Source: Deltaproteobacteria bacterium
Lineage (GTDB): Bacteria > Desulfobacterota > Syntrophia > Syntrophales > UBA8958
DNA length: 32,976 bases
Direction of reading: 5' to 3'
Assembly: GCA_029561465.1 (NCBI GenBank)
Contig: JAKQIZ010000011.1
Coordinates: 1 to 32,976, forward strand
In this document: one piece after another, positions 9,130 through 18,093 of the stretch
How the letters are laid out: the number at the start of each line of letters is the position of its first letter
Numbering within the stretch: the first letter of the stretch is position 1
The notes under the pieces: model-generated
The model's database searches: none
Told to the model about the DNA's origin: nothing
What the model saw: the letters and a program-made list of their open reading frames with translations, nothing else
Program-made: the position numbers and the translations under genes

Positions 9130-10776
9130 ATGATAAAAAAATCAAGCTGGATACTCTGGTCAGTGTTGCTGGCGGTGGTGGTTATCCATCCTTTGGAGCC
9201 GGTCTGGAGTGGCGAGGTCCTGCTCCATCCCGAGGCGATCGAACTGGGGGACGTAGGCGCCGGTGTATTCAAAAAAGGACAGGCGATCATGACCTTCGTG
9301 GATTCGGAACGGAAAGATTGGGCGATTGCGGCGCCGGATGGATGGACTTGCAAATCCGGGCAGCCCCTGACGGGGACCATCGCGCACCGCCATCCCGCCA
9401 AGATCAATATTGCCATGAAGTCTTCTCTGGCGCCGGTGGGTGAAAACGGTAGGCACCAACATCTTTATAATGTGCAATTGCAACTGGAATTCGAAAACAA
9501 GCAGGTCGTCTATCAGCGGCTCATTGCCGCCGGACCTCATAGAGAAGGAATAGCCTTCAATATTGCCGGAGCGCTGAAGGTCATCGAACTATCATTTCAC
9601 GTCCGGGAATATCCCCTGGAGCCATTGCTTGCCATCCGTCCCCAGCGCCTCGATTTCGGTCTTCTGGAACCGGGCCGGCAGGTGGAGGGAAAGATCGAAA
9701 TCACCAACCGGGGGCGTCAGCCCCTGAAATGGAAAATCGAGCCGACCCGCTGGCCCACCGACGGAGAGAACGGCGAAGCCGCCGTGGGTCAATATCACTC
9801 CTTTCACCGTCCGGAGCTAACGGGAACGGGCGTCTATCGCCCGGATCCGACCCGGAGCGGAGCGGCGGAGTTCAAAGGAAACTGGACGGAAAACGAAGGC
9901 TATCCCGAGGCGCAGGACAAGGCGGTGTTGAAGTACAATTATTCCGGAACGGGGATCATCGTCCATTTCTGGAAATCACCGCTGGCCCGGTCCATGAAGG
10001 TGTATCTGGACAACCGTCCCATCGGCAATCTGGAGGCTTTCAGCGAGCAGATCGCCGCTGCCGAATACCTCCTGCCCGAATCACCGGCGCCGGGTTCCCA
10101 TACCCTGACCCTGGTCAATCAACAAGGGAGAACTATCGTTGAGGGGGTAAAGATCCTGGGGAGGGAAATGGTGAAAGACCAGGGGAAATGGGTCCGGATC
10201 TTTCCGGATGTGGGGGTGACGACCCGTGAGGTCGATTATCTTCATATCGCTGTGGATACGGCAAATCTGAAACCGGGGGCCCATGGACGCTGTTTCCGAA
10301 TAGATTCCAACGGCGGCAGCGCGGTGGTGGAGATCCATACGGAAGTAGCGTCGGAAGCGGGGGCGAAGATTCTGGACGTTTATCGGTACCGTCATGGGGA
10401 CGACTTTCTCTTCACGACCAATCCCCAGGGAGAGGCCGGGATGCTCTCATCGCGTAATTACCGGAAAGACGGCATCGCCTTCCGCCTCTTCAGCCCGGGA
10501 ACACCGGGGACGACGGAATTTTATCGCTGGTACAATCCCCGTCAGCAATGTCACTTTTATTCCTATGAGGCCGGCGGGGGGGGGAAGCTGTCCCGAGACT
10601 TCATCCTGGAGGGGACCATAGGTAACATCGCCACCAGCCGCCTGCCCAACACCCGTCCTTTGCATCGCTGGCGCCATGTCGGCACGGGGCAGTTTTTTTT
10701 CACCACGGATGCCAGGAGCGAGGGCTACAACAAGAAAGGCTTCCGATACGACGGGATCGCCGGCTATGTGCGCTGA
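9130..10776 (+). CDS. Secreted multidomain protein with ASH/DUF1573-like region and C-terminal DUF5648-like repeats
   Basis: Signal peptide from ATG 9130 (MIKKSSWILWSVLLAVVVIHPLEPVWSG); RPQRLDFGLLEPGRQVEGKIEITNRGRQPLKWKIE; repeated 'YR(Y)..GDDFLFTT', 'FYRWYNPRQQCHFYS', 'LHRWRHVGTGQFFFTTD'. Tracked ORF extends to 8989. Family assignment is from memory. Confidence 0.65.
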   Translation: MIKKSSWILWSVLLAVVVIHPLEPVWSGEVLLHPEAIELGDVGAGVFKKGQAIMTFVDSERKDWAIAAPDGWTCKSGQPLTGTIAHRHPAKINIAMKSSLAPVGENGRHQHLYNVQLQLEFENKQVVYQRLIAAGPHREGIAFNIAGALKVIELSFHVREYPLEPLLAIRPQRLDFGLLEPGRQVEGKIEITNRGRQPLKWKIEPTRWPTDGENGEAAVGQYHSFHRPELTGTGVYRPDPTRSGAAEFKGNWTENEGYPEAQDKAVLKYNYSGTGIIVHFWKSPLARSMKVYLDNRPIGNLEAFSEQIAAAEYLLPESPAPGSHTLTLVNQQGRTIVEGVKILGREMVKDQGKWVRIFPDVGVTTREVDYLHIAVDTANLKPGAHGRCFRIDSNGGSAVVEIHTEVASEAGAKILDVYRYRHGDDFLFTTNPQGEAGMLSSRNYRKDGIAFRLFSPGTPGTTEFYRWYNPRQQCHFYSYEAGGGGKLSRDFILEGTIGNIATSRLPNTRPLHRWRHVGTGQFFFTTDARSEGYNKKGFRYDGIAGYVR

Positions 10777-10808
10777 TCGTTAATTTTTGCCAAGGACATG
10801 ATTCATGC

Positions 10809-10837
10809 TTGACAAAAGCCGTCAAAAAAGCTATTAC
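10809..10837 (+). promoter_or_regulatory. Sigma70-like promoter of the tRNA cluster
   Basis: TTGACA - 17 nt - TATTAC, about 22 nt upstream of the first tRNA. Confidence 0.7.
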
Positions 10838-10858
10838 GCTCCCTCTTTTACACAGCAT

Positions 10859-10935
<77 letters not shown>

Positions 10936-10944
10936 GGCGAATAT

Positions 10945-11022
10945 GGTGGGTGTAGCTCAGTTGGTTAGAGTGCCGGGTTGTGGCCCCGGAGGTCGAGGGT
11001 TCAAATCCCTTCACTCACCCCA
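10945..11022 (+). tRNA. tRNA-His (anticodon GTG), with encoded G-1
   Basis: GTGGGTG/CACTCAC acceptor, extra 5' G opposite C73, loop ttGTGgc, CCA encoded. Confidence 0.93.
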
Positions 11023-11039
11023 TTGATTGCATTAAAAAG

Positions 11040-11116
11040 GCGCCTGTAGCTCAGTTGGATAGAGTCGCAGACTTCGAATCTGTTGGTCGTACGTTCGAGT
11101 CGTACCAGGCGCGCCA
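11040..11116 (+). tRNA. tRNA-Arg (anticodon TCG)
   Basis: GCGCCTG/CAGGCGC acceptor, loop ctTCGaa, T-arm gtacg-ttcgagt-cgtac, CCA encoded. Confidence 0.92.
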
Positions 11117-11149
11117 GATATAAAAAAATAGGTTCTCTTCAGCAATACC

Positions 11150-11225
<76 letters not shown>

Positions 11226-11232
11226 GAAAATC

Positions 11233-11270
11233 AAGGGGATTCAGGTAGATAGCCGGAAGCCCCTTTTTTT
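11233..11270 (+). terminator. Probable intrinsic terminator of the tRNA cluster
   Basis: aagggg ... cccctt followed by T run directly after tRNA-Lys; the loop is long. Confidence 0.6.
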
Positions 11271-11814
11271 GTTTCTCGTCCCGTGGCTAATAAAGAAATA
11301 TGGACGGATTAAATCATATTATGATCATTAAGTGCTTATTTCGGCGATGATAGGACTCGTCATCGTCATGGTCGCCGCACGGTCATGTCCGCCCACTTGT
11401 CGGAATGGCATCCGATCTTCAGTGGCATTCCATTCTCATAACGACATTCGACCATGAATTATGTAAATTACATACATATAAACTGATTGATATCATTGGG
11501 AAATAACGGAAGTTGCGGGTACAAGCGCCTTTCCGGATTTTTATGGTAAAATATATTAAATATCAATAGCTTGTATATTGCTGTGATCCGGAGCTTCCAT
11601 AGGGATATTTTGGCGGAAAACGTCGTTATTTTTCATGGGAATACCCAGTCTCCCCTCCCCGACAGGGAGAAGTCGAGGATGATAGTGGTGCCGGTCATGG
11701 GTATCCGGGCCAGGGAGAGCCAATCCTTATCCGGCTGGTGATCTCCAATATAAGCCGGGGATGGTTCCTGCAGTATCGACCCCGACGGGTCATGGACCGT
11801 ACCGAGGAGAAGTT

Positions 11815-12306
11815 ATGGTTGTAGAGAAGAACACCCGCTGTAAGGAGGTAACAATTTATACCGACGGGGCCTGCCTGGGGAATCCTGGTCCCGGGGGCTA
11901 TGGCGTAGTTTTGATCTATGGGCGGACAAGGAAAGAATTGTCGGGCGGCTGTCGCCTGACTACGAACAATCGGATGGAACTAACCGCCGCCATTGTGGGC
12001 CTCAAGGCGCTGACCGTTCCCTGCCGGGTGACATTATTTACCGATTCCCAGTATCTGGCCAATGCCATGACCAAAGGCTGGGCGCGACGGTGGCAGCAAA
12101 ACGGCTGGATGCGTAACAAGTCGGAAAAGGCCCTCAATCCGGATCTCTGGGCAAAGCTGCTGGATTTATGCCGCTGCCACGAGGTGAGATTCGTCTGGGT
12201 TCGGGGTCATGCGGGTAATCCTGAGAATGAGCGCTGCGATGAGCTTTCCCGACAGGCGGCGGCGCGTGGTGAAAACGTGGACGATGACATAGGCTGTGAC
12301 CCCTGA
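11815..12306 (+). CDS. rnhA: Ribonuclease HI
   Basis: [63 protein letters not shown] 11815 has a GAGGAG SD; the ORF track extends to 11761. Confidence 0.95.
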   Translation: MVVEKNTRCKEVTIYTDGACLGNPGPGGYGVVLIYGRTRKELSGGCRLTTNNRMELTAAIVGLKALTVPCRVTLFTDSQYLANAMTKGWARRWQQNGWMRNKSEKALNPDLWAKLLDLCRCHEVRFVWVRGHAGNPENERCDELSRQAAARGENVDDDIGCDP

Positions 12307-12462
12307 GACCCTGATGTTTCCCTCTACCGTTGGTAGCCCCTTCGCGAGGCGGCGGCGAAGGCTGGCAATCCCCTTGGATGTCCCGCCTGTTCCCGCCGCT
12401 GTAGGACCGTTGGAAAGCGTTGGCAGTGAGCGTCGAATCTTATGTCCGGTCAGCCCGGTGCC

Positions 12463-13863
12463 TCAGGATTCGAAGTGAGTGAGCGACGGCTTGCCGATGG
12501 GATATACATTGAAGCCGATCCGAAAGCATGCCGCGTGGTCGAGGATGTTTCTGCCGTCGAAGATAAAGGCCGGCTTTGCCATTTCCCGATATATACGCTC
12601 GTAATCGAGGGTGCGGTAGATGTCCCATTCCGTCATGACGGCGATAGCGTGGCAGCCGGCGGCGGCCTCATAGGGGTCCTCCCGGTAATCCAGGACGCCG
12701 GCCCGTCCGGACAGATCGATGCGGGCGTTGTCCAGGGCCTTCGGGTCGGAGATCACGACTTCCGCATGCTCTTCCAGAAGTCGTTTGGCTATGAAGATCG
12801 CCGGGCTTTCTCGGGTGTCGCCCGTGTTGGCCTTGAAGGCGAAACCGAAAATACAGATCCTCTTACCCGCCAGGGTATTGAACATGGCCGTCATCATGTT
12901 CATGATGAATCGTTCCTGCTGGTAAGCGTTTATATTAACTACGCTATCCCAGTAGTCGGCCACCTCTTCCAGACCGTAGAACCGGCAGAGATAGACGAGA
13001 TTGAGGATGTCCTTCTTGAAGCAGGAGCCGCCGAAGCCAACGCTTGCGTTGAGGAACTTTGCGCCGATCCGGCTGTCCATGCCCACGGCGCGGGCCACCT
13101 CCGTTACATCCGCTTCGGTTTTTTCGCACAGGGCGGAGATGGCGTTGATGGAAGAGATCCGCTGGGCCAGGAAGGCGTTGGACACCAGTTTGGACAGTTC
13201 ACTGCTCCAGATATTGGTGGTGATGATCCGGTCCCGGGGGATCCAGCGGGCGTAGATTTCCACAATGGAGTTCCGGGCCGATCTTCCCCGCTCCGTTTCC
13301 CGGGAGCCGATGAGGATGCGGTCCGGATTTTCCAGATCATGAATCGCTGATCCTTCGGCGAGAAATTCTGGGTTGGACAGGACATCGAAGGAAATGCCGT
13401 TGGGCTGGCTATTGAGGATCCTCTCCATGGCCAGGGCCGTCTTGACCGGTAGGGTGCTCTTTTCGATTACAACCTTGTTCGAGATGGAATTTTCCAGGAT
13501 TTGACGTGCTGTCTTTTCCCAGTACTGGAGATCCGCTGCCATGCCGGCACCGGCGCCAAAGGTCTTCGTGGGGGTGTTGACGCTGACAAAGATGATGTCG
13601 TTGTCGCGAATCCCCCCGTCGATGTCGGTGCTGAAAAAGAGATTCCTCCCCCGCGCGGTCCGGACGAGTTCATCCAGTCCAGGCTCGTAGATCGGCAGAT
13701 TAGCGGAATTCCAGGCGGCGATCCGCTGGGTATTTATGTCCACCACCGTCACCCGGTAGTCGGGACACTTGGCGGCAATCATGGCCATGGTGGGTCCGCC
13801 GACATAGCCCGCTCCGATGCAGAGGATGTTCTTTTTATTCACTACATCACGATTTGTTTTCAT
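12463..13863 (-). CDS. ugd: UDP-glucose 6-dehydrogenase, eukaryote-like clade
   Basis: ILCIGAGYVGGPTMAMIAAKCPDYRVTVVD, NLPIYEPGLDEL, NLFFSTDI, FISVNTPTKT-like segment, NPEFLAEGSAI, GFGGSCFKKDILNLVYLC, GFAFKANTGDTRESPAI. ATG 13863 with GGGAGAG SD preferred over the tracked 13911. Confidence 0.95.
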   Translation of the reverse strand: MKTNRDVVNKKNILCIGAGYVGGPTMAMIAAKCPDYRVTVVDINTQRIAAWNSANLPIYEPGLDELVRTARGRNLFFSTDIDGGIRDNDIIFVSVNTPTKTFGAGAGMAADLQYWEKTARQILENSISNKVVIEKSTLPVKTALAMERILNSQPNGISFDVLSNPEFLAEGSAIHDLENPDRILIGSRETERGRSARNSIVEIYARWIPRDRIITTNIWSSELSKLVSNAFLAQRISSINAISALCEKTEADVTEVARAVGMDSRIGAKFLNASVGFGGSCFKKDILNLVYLCRFYGLEEVADYWDSVVNINAYQQERFIMNMMTAMFNTLAGKRICIFGFAFKANTGDTRESPAIFIAKRLLEEHAEVVISDPKALDNARIDLSGRAGVLDYREDPYEAAAGCHAIAVMTEWDIYRTLDYERIYREMAKPAFIFDGRNILDHAACFRIGFNVYPIGKPSLTHFES

Positions 13864-13879
13864 GGTTTTCTCTCCCGGA

Positions 13880-15061
13880 TCAAAAAAAATTCTTTTCCAC
13901 GTAGGCGGCAATAGCCAGACAGGCCGTCAATCCTGGGGATTCGATACCGATGAGATCGATGAGCCCGGGAAAGCCCCGGTCGCTCTCCTCCCGGATGAGG
14001 AAATCCGCTGCCGGTTCGCCGGGACCCTGCAGCTTGGGACGGATGCCGCTCATGTCCGGGAAGAGGATAGCCTCAGTAATCCCTGGAAGATACTTACCGG
14101 CGGCGGCGGCGAAGTCCTTTTCCCGGCCTTTGTCGATGGCGTAAAGATTGGCTTTCTCGGCGGTGGGATTGGTTTTGGCTATTTCGCCGTCTTGCAGCAT
14201 GCGGATTTCCTCGCCGTTCAGGTAACGGCTATCCGGTCCGAAACGGATACGACCCGACAGATCAACGGTGGCATGAATGCCCAGCCCGACATTGTTCTTC
14301 AGGGGAATGGGATAGACGAGATGCCGGAGCGACGGGGAGGGGGAAGGACGGAGATAATTGCCCTTGCAGGGCCGCAGACGGTAGCCCGCGGCGTCGATGT
14401 CGATTCCGGCCCGGTAGGCTACGGCATCGGCGTGGAGTCCCGCACTGTTGATCAAGATCTTCGTTGCCACTCGGTACGCCCCGTGGTTTATTTCCAGTTC
14501 GTAGCCTCCGGCGATGCGGTGGATAGCCGTGACGCCAGCGCGGCAGGAAAGGATCGCCCCTTGAGTCTCCGCGGCGGCAAGCAGGGACTGCATAAGGCGA
14601 TGACTGTCCACAATCCCCGAGGTAGGCGAGATCAGGGCGGCCTGGGCCGCAACCGCCGGCTCCAGAGACCGGAGCCGCCTTTTCCCCAGAATTTCCAGGT
14701 CCGAGACACCATTGCCGGCGGCCATAGCCTTGATGCGGGCAAGCTCCGCCTCCTCGTCTTCATTGACGGCGACGATGAGTTTGCCGATCCGGGCGTGAGG
14801 GATGTCATGGCGGCGGCACCAGGCATAGAGAAGCCCGTTTCCTTCCACGCACAGGCGACTCTTCAGAAATTCTCGGGGATAGTAGATCCCGGCATGAATC
14901 ACCTCGCTGTTCCGGGAACTCGTTTCCTGTCCAAAACGCTCGTTTCTTTCCAGGACCACCAGTTTTCTGTCCCGGTTGGCCAGTTGCCTAGCCAGGGCGA
15001 GGCCGACAACGCCGGCGCCGATGATGAGCACATCGAACATCATCTCCGGGGTGGCGTTCAT
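13880..15061 (-). CDS. lhgO: FAD-dependent oxidoreductase, L-2-hydroxyglutarate oxidase/dehydrogenase (LhgO-like)
   Basis: [70 protein letters not shown]. Start 15061 gives an ATGA overlap with the upstream gene. Confidence 0.85.
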   Translation of the reverse strand: MNATPEMMFDVLIIGAGVVGLALARQLANRDRKLVVLERNERFGQETSSRNSEVIHAGIYYPREFLKSRLCVEGNGLLYAWCRRHDIPHARIGKLIVAVNEDEEAELARIKAMAAGNGVSDLEILGKRRLRSLEPAVAAQAALISPTSGIVDSHRLMQSLLAAAETQGAILSCRAGVTAIHRIAGGYELEINHGAYRVATKILINSAGLHADAVAYRAGIDIDAAGYRLRPCKGNYLRPSPSPSLRHLVYPIPLKNNVGLGIHATVDLSGRIRFGPDSRYLNGEEIRMLQDGEIAKTNPTAEKANLYAIDKGREKDFAAAAGKYLPGITEAILFPDMSGIRPKLQGPGEPAADFLIREESDRGFPGLIDLIGIESPGLTACLAIAAYVEKNFF

Positions 15062-16005
15062 TGTGAAAACAACACTTCCCGGAAGTATGCGACCGTCTTG
15101 GCGAGACCTTCGGCCAGCGGCACCCGAGGTTGCCACGACAGGAGACGTTCCGCCCGGGCAATGTCGGGGCGGCGCTGTGCGGGATCGTCCTGGGGCAGGG
15201 GCCGAAAGACGATTCGGGAAGTCGATCCGGTGAGGCGGATCACATTCTCCGCCAGTTCGAAAATGGTGAATTCCGACGGATTGCCGAGATTCACGGGTCC
15301 GACGACCTCATCGGGAGTGTCCATCATCCTGATGATACCGTCGATTAGGTCGTCGCAATAGCAGAAGGAGCGGGTTTGGGATCCGTCGCCGTAAACGGAT
15401 ATGTCTTGTCCCCTCAGGGCCTGAACGATGAAGTTGCTGACCACCCGTCCATCGTCTATGGCCATGCGTGGACCATATGTATTGAATATCCTAACTATTT
15501 TTATTCGCAATCCATTCTGGCGGCGGTAATCCATCATGAGACATTCCGCGGCCCGTTTACCCTCGTCGTAGCAGCTGCGGATACCGATGGGATTGACTCG
15601 TCCCCAGTATTCCTCGTGCTGGGGATGAATTTCCGGGTCGCCATAGACCTCTGAAGTCGAGGCCTGAAGGATTTTGGCCTTTACCCTCTTTGCCAGCCCC
15701 AGTGTATTAATCGCGCCCATGACACTAGTTTTTATGGTCTTGATGGGATTGTACTGATAATGGACCGGCGAGGCGGGACAAGCGAGGTTGTAGATCTCGT
15801 CCACCTCCAAATAGATCGGCTGGGTAATGTCGTGGCGGACGAACTCGAAGTTGGAATGGCCGATCAGATGGCGGATATTGTTCTTGTTGCCGGTAAAGAG
15901 ATTGTCCAGACACAGAACGTCGTGACCCTGGGCAAGGAGCCGGTCGCAGAGGTGGGAGCCCAAAAAACCCGCGCCGCCGGTGATCAATATTCGTTTCATC
16001 TTCAT
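15058..16005 (-). CDS. uxs: UDP-glucuronate decarboxylase (UDP-xylose synthase), extended SDR
   Basis: [96 protein letters not shown]. Confidence 0.93.
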   Translation of the reverse strand: MKMKRILITGGAGFLGSHLCDRLLAQGHDVLCLDNLFTGNKNNIRHLIGHSNFEFVRHDITQPIYLEVDEIYNLACPASPVHYQYNPIKTIKTSVMGAINTLGLAKRVKAKILQASTSEVYGDPEIHPQHEEYWGRVNPIGIRSCYDEGKRAAECLMMDYRRQNGLRIKIVRIFNTYGPRMAIDDGRVVSNFIVQALRGQDISVYGDGSQTRSFCYCDDLIDGIIRMMDTPDEVVGPVNLGNPSEFTIFELAENVIRLTGSTSRIVFRPLPQDDPAQRRPDIARAERLLSWQPRVPLAEGLAKTVAYFREVLFSQ

Positions 16006-16265
16006 GGCGGAAAGACCTTGTTAAAATACATATGCCACCTGTTTTCTCCCCTATCCGCGGAGGGGAGAAAACAGCGGCCAAGCCAAGTCGCGTTTCCAGA
16101 TGGTAAAACAGAAAATTTTCGGTTATATAAAGGGTCATCTTGGCAGTGTCAAGACAATTAAGAACATCAATCCTTGTTTCAGGCCTCTCACGACGCGGGC
16201 AGGGCACGGAAAGGAGAAGATAATGCAGCGGCTGTAAAGCCCTTTACGGCCGCCGGCCCGGAAAA

Positions 16266-17126
16266 ATGACTGACAACCTTGAAAAGAGATCCCTGGGAAA
16301 ACTTTACGTTACGGCCACGCCCATAGGCAACCTCGAGGATATCACCCTGCGAGCGATCCGCATCCTCCGGGAAGTGGATGAGATCTACGCGGAAGACACC
16401 CGCCGGACAAGAAAGCTGCTCCAGGCTTACCAGATTGACACCCCGATTTACAGCCTCTACGATGCCGTGGAAAAGAAACGGTCGCGGACCGTTATCGACC
16501 GACTGGCGGCGGGAAGCAGCATCGCCTATGTCTCCGATGCGGGGACTCCCGGGATATCCGATCCCGGTTATCTCCTGATCAGCGAGGCCCTGCAGGCCGG
16601 GATGCCGGTGGTTCCCGTCCCTGGCGTTTCGGCGGTCGTCGCAGCGCTTAGCGCCTCGGGGCTGCCCATGCATGCCTTCGTATTCCAGGGTTTTTTGCCC
16701 GCGAAGCCCGGACAGCGCCGGCGAATGCTGAACGACTGCCGTACCGAGAAGCGGACCATGGTCTTTTATGAATCCCCGCGGCGGCTCCGGTCGTGTCTGG
16801 AAGACATCGGGAAGCTCATGGGAACGCGACCCATCGTCGTCGCCCGGGAGCTGACGAAATTACACGAGGAGTTCATCCGGGGCAACGCCGAGGAGATTCT
16901 CGAGACGCTTTCCGGGAGGAGCCTCAAAGGAGAGATCACCCTGATTATTGGAGGCCGGCAAGAAAAGGAGCGGGGATACAGCGATGAAGAACTCATGGAT
17001 ATGCTCCGGGAGTTGGGCCGGGAGGCTTCTCTCAGCTTACGGGACCGGGTGGCGAGAGTCACGGAGATGACGGGGCTTCCCCGGAAAAATATCTACCAAA
17101 TTGCTTTGACAGGGAAATTTTCTTGA
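16266..17126 (+). CDS. rsmI: 16S rRNA (cytidine1402-2'-O)-methyltransferase
   Basis: LYVTATPIGNLEDITLRAIRIL, AEDTRRTRKLL, AYVSDAGTPGISDPGYLL, VPVPGVSAVVAALSASGL, GFLPAKPGQRR. Confidence 0.95.
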   Translation: MTDNLEKRSLGKLYVTATPIGNLEDITLRAIRILREVDEIYAEDTRRTRKLLQAYQIDTPIYSLYDAVEKKRSRTVIDRLAAGSSIAYVSDAGTPGISDPGYLLISEALQAGMPVVPVPGVSAVVAALSASGLPMHAFVFQGFLPAKPGQRRRMLNDCRTEKRTMVFYESPRRLRSCLEDIGKLMGTRPIVVARELTKLHEEFIRGNAEEILETLSGRSLKGEITLIIGGRQEKERGYSDEELMDMLRELGREASLSLRDRVARVTEMTGLPRKNIYQIALTGKFS

Positions 17127-17176
17127 ACTGTGATCGCGGGTATGGTAGCAGAGACGAAAACCTGGGAGGAGACAGG

Positions 17177-17419
17177 ATGAGCGAACGGGTTAGGGGACCG
17201 GAGGACATGATCTATGATCTGGTCGATGTCGTCGAAGAGGGGAATCCGGATCTTGGCGACATGTCGGTGCGAAAACCGAAGATCGCCCTGGTGAATCCCA
17301 ATCTTCAGGAAGAAATGCTCAAGAAGGTGGAGGAAACCACGGAAAGGCTGGTTCGCGAATTGTTTCCGGTTATTGCTGAACGGATCATTAGGGAAGAGAT
17401 CGAGAAACTCAAGCAGTGA
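17177..17419 (+). CDS. Small conserved-type protein with DUF2497/PopZ-like C-terminal helix
   Basis: ATG 17177 preceded by GGGAGGAGA; C-terminus NPNLQEEMLKKVEETTERLVRELFPVIAERIIREEIEKLKQ. Confidence 0.65.
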   Translation: MSERVRGPEDMIYDLVDVVEEGNPDLGDMSVRKPKIALVNPNLQEEMLKKVEETTERLVRELFPVIAERIIREEIEKLKQ

Positions 17420-17464
17420 GACCCCCGACATCCATAAAAAGCGCCGGACAAGCGAAGAGAATAA

Positions 17465-18076
17465 ATGAAGAAAAATGAACGCGGACGGAATCTCCGTCGC
17501 TGTCTGCTGATCGCCATGCTTGCGATCAGCCTGATAACTGGATGCGCAAAGAAGATCCCCCATTTTCTGACCCCGGAATATGACAAACGGGGCGTGAGAC
17601 TCATTGCCATATTGCCGGTGGCGAATCAATCGAAAAATGCAGAAGCGGCGGCGCTGTTTCGGGACAAGGTACTGGAGGCGGTATATTTCCAGGGATATCC
17701 CAAAATCCCTCTGAACGCGATCGACGAGAAATTATCACCTTTTTTTAACGACTATCGGCGTCCCACTCCGGAAACCATGCCGCCCCGGCAGGTAGGTGAA
17801 CTGCTGGGCGTGGACGCTGTCCTCTATGTTACCCTCAACGAGTGCGATACCTCCTTTCTTCTCCTTTATGCCGCCACCGAAGTCACGGCCACTTTCGATT
17901 TGCGGAGCACCAAGACCAACGAAAGCATCTGGAATACCAAGTATTCTCTTACGGAGAGGAATTTTGAGATCACCAGGGATCGCCTCCGCATGAAGAGTTG
18001 TCAAGTCTTCGAGCCGGCAATGGAGGAGATAATTACCAAGGCTATGGAAACCCTCCCCCTGGGACCGGATGCATGA
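17465..18076 (+). CDS. Lipoprotein, DUF799/GNA1162-like
   Basis: Lipobox LITGC; IAILPVANQSKNAEAAALFRDKVLEAVYFQGY and LLGVDAVLYVTLNE. Confidence 0.75.
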   Translation: MKKNERGRNLRRCLLIAMLAISLITGCAKKIPHFLTPEYDKRGVRLIAILPVANQSKNAEAAALFRDKVLEAVYFQGYPKIPLNAIDEKLSPFFNDYRRPTPETMPPRQVGELLGVDAVLYVTLNECDTSFLLLYAATEVTATFDLRSTKTNESIWNTKYSLTERNFEITRDRLRMKSCQVFEPAMEEIITKAMETLPLGPDA

Positions 18077-18093
18077 AGAAAAGGTGAAGCTTC

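Noticed and set aside
12337-12360. CCTTCGC...GCGAAGG inverted repeat after rnhA considered as terminator
   Set aside because: No T tract on either strand; could be a weak hairpin only, so not listed as a feature.
12442-13350. 302-aa + strand ORF antisense to ugd
   Set aside because: Shadow ORF of ugd.
13817-15361. 514-aa + strand ORF antisense to ugd/lhgO/uxs
   Set aside because: Long antisense frame over three recognisable genes; low-complexity composition and no family motif.
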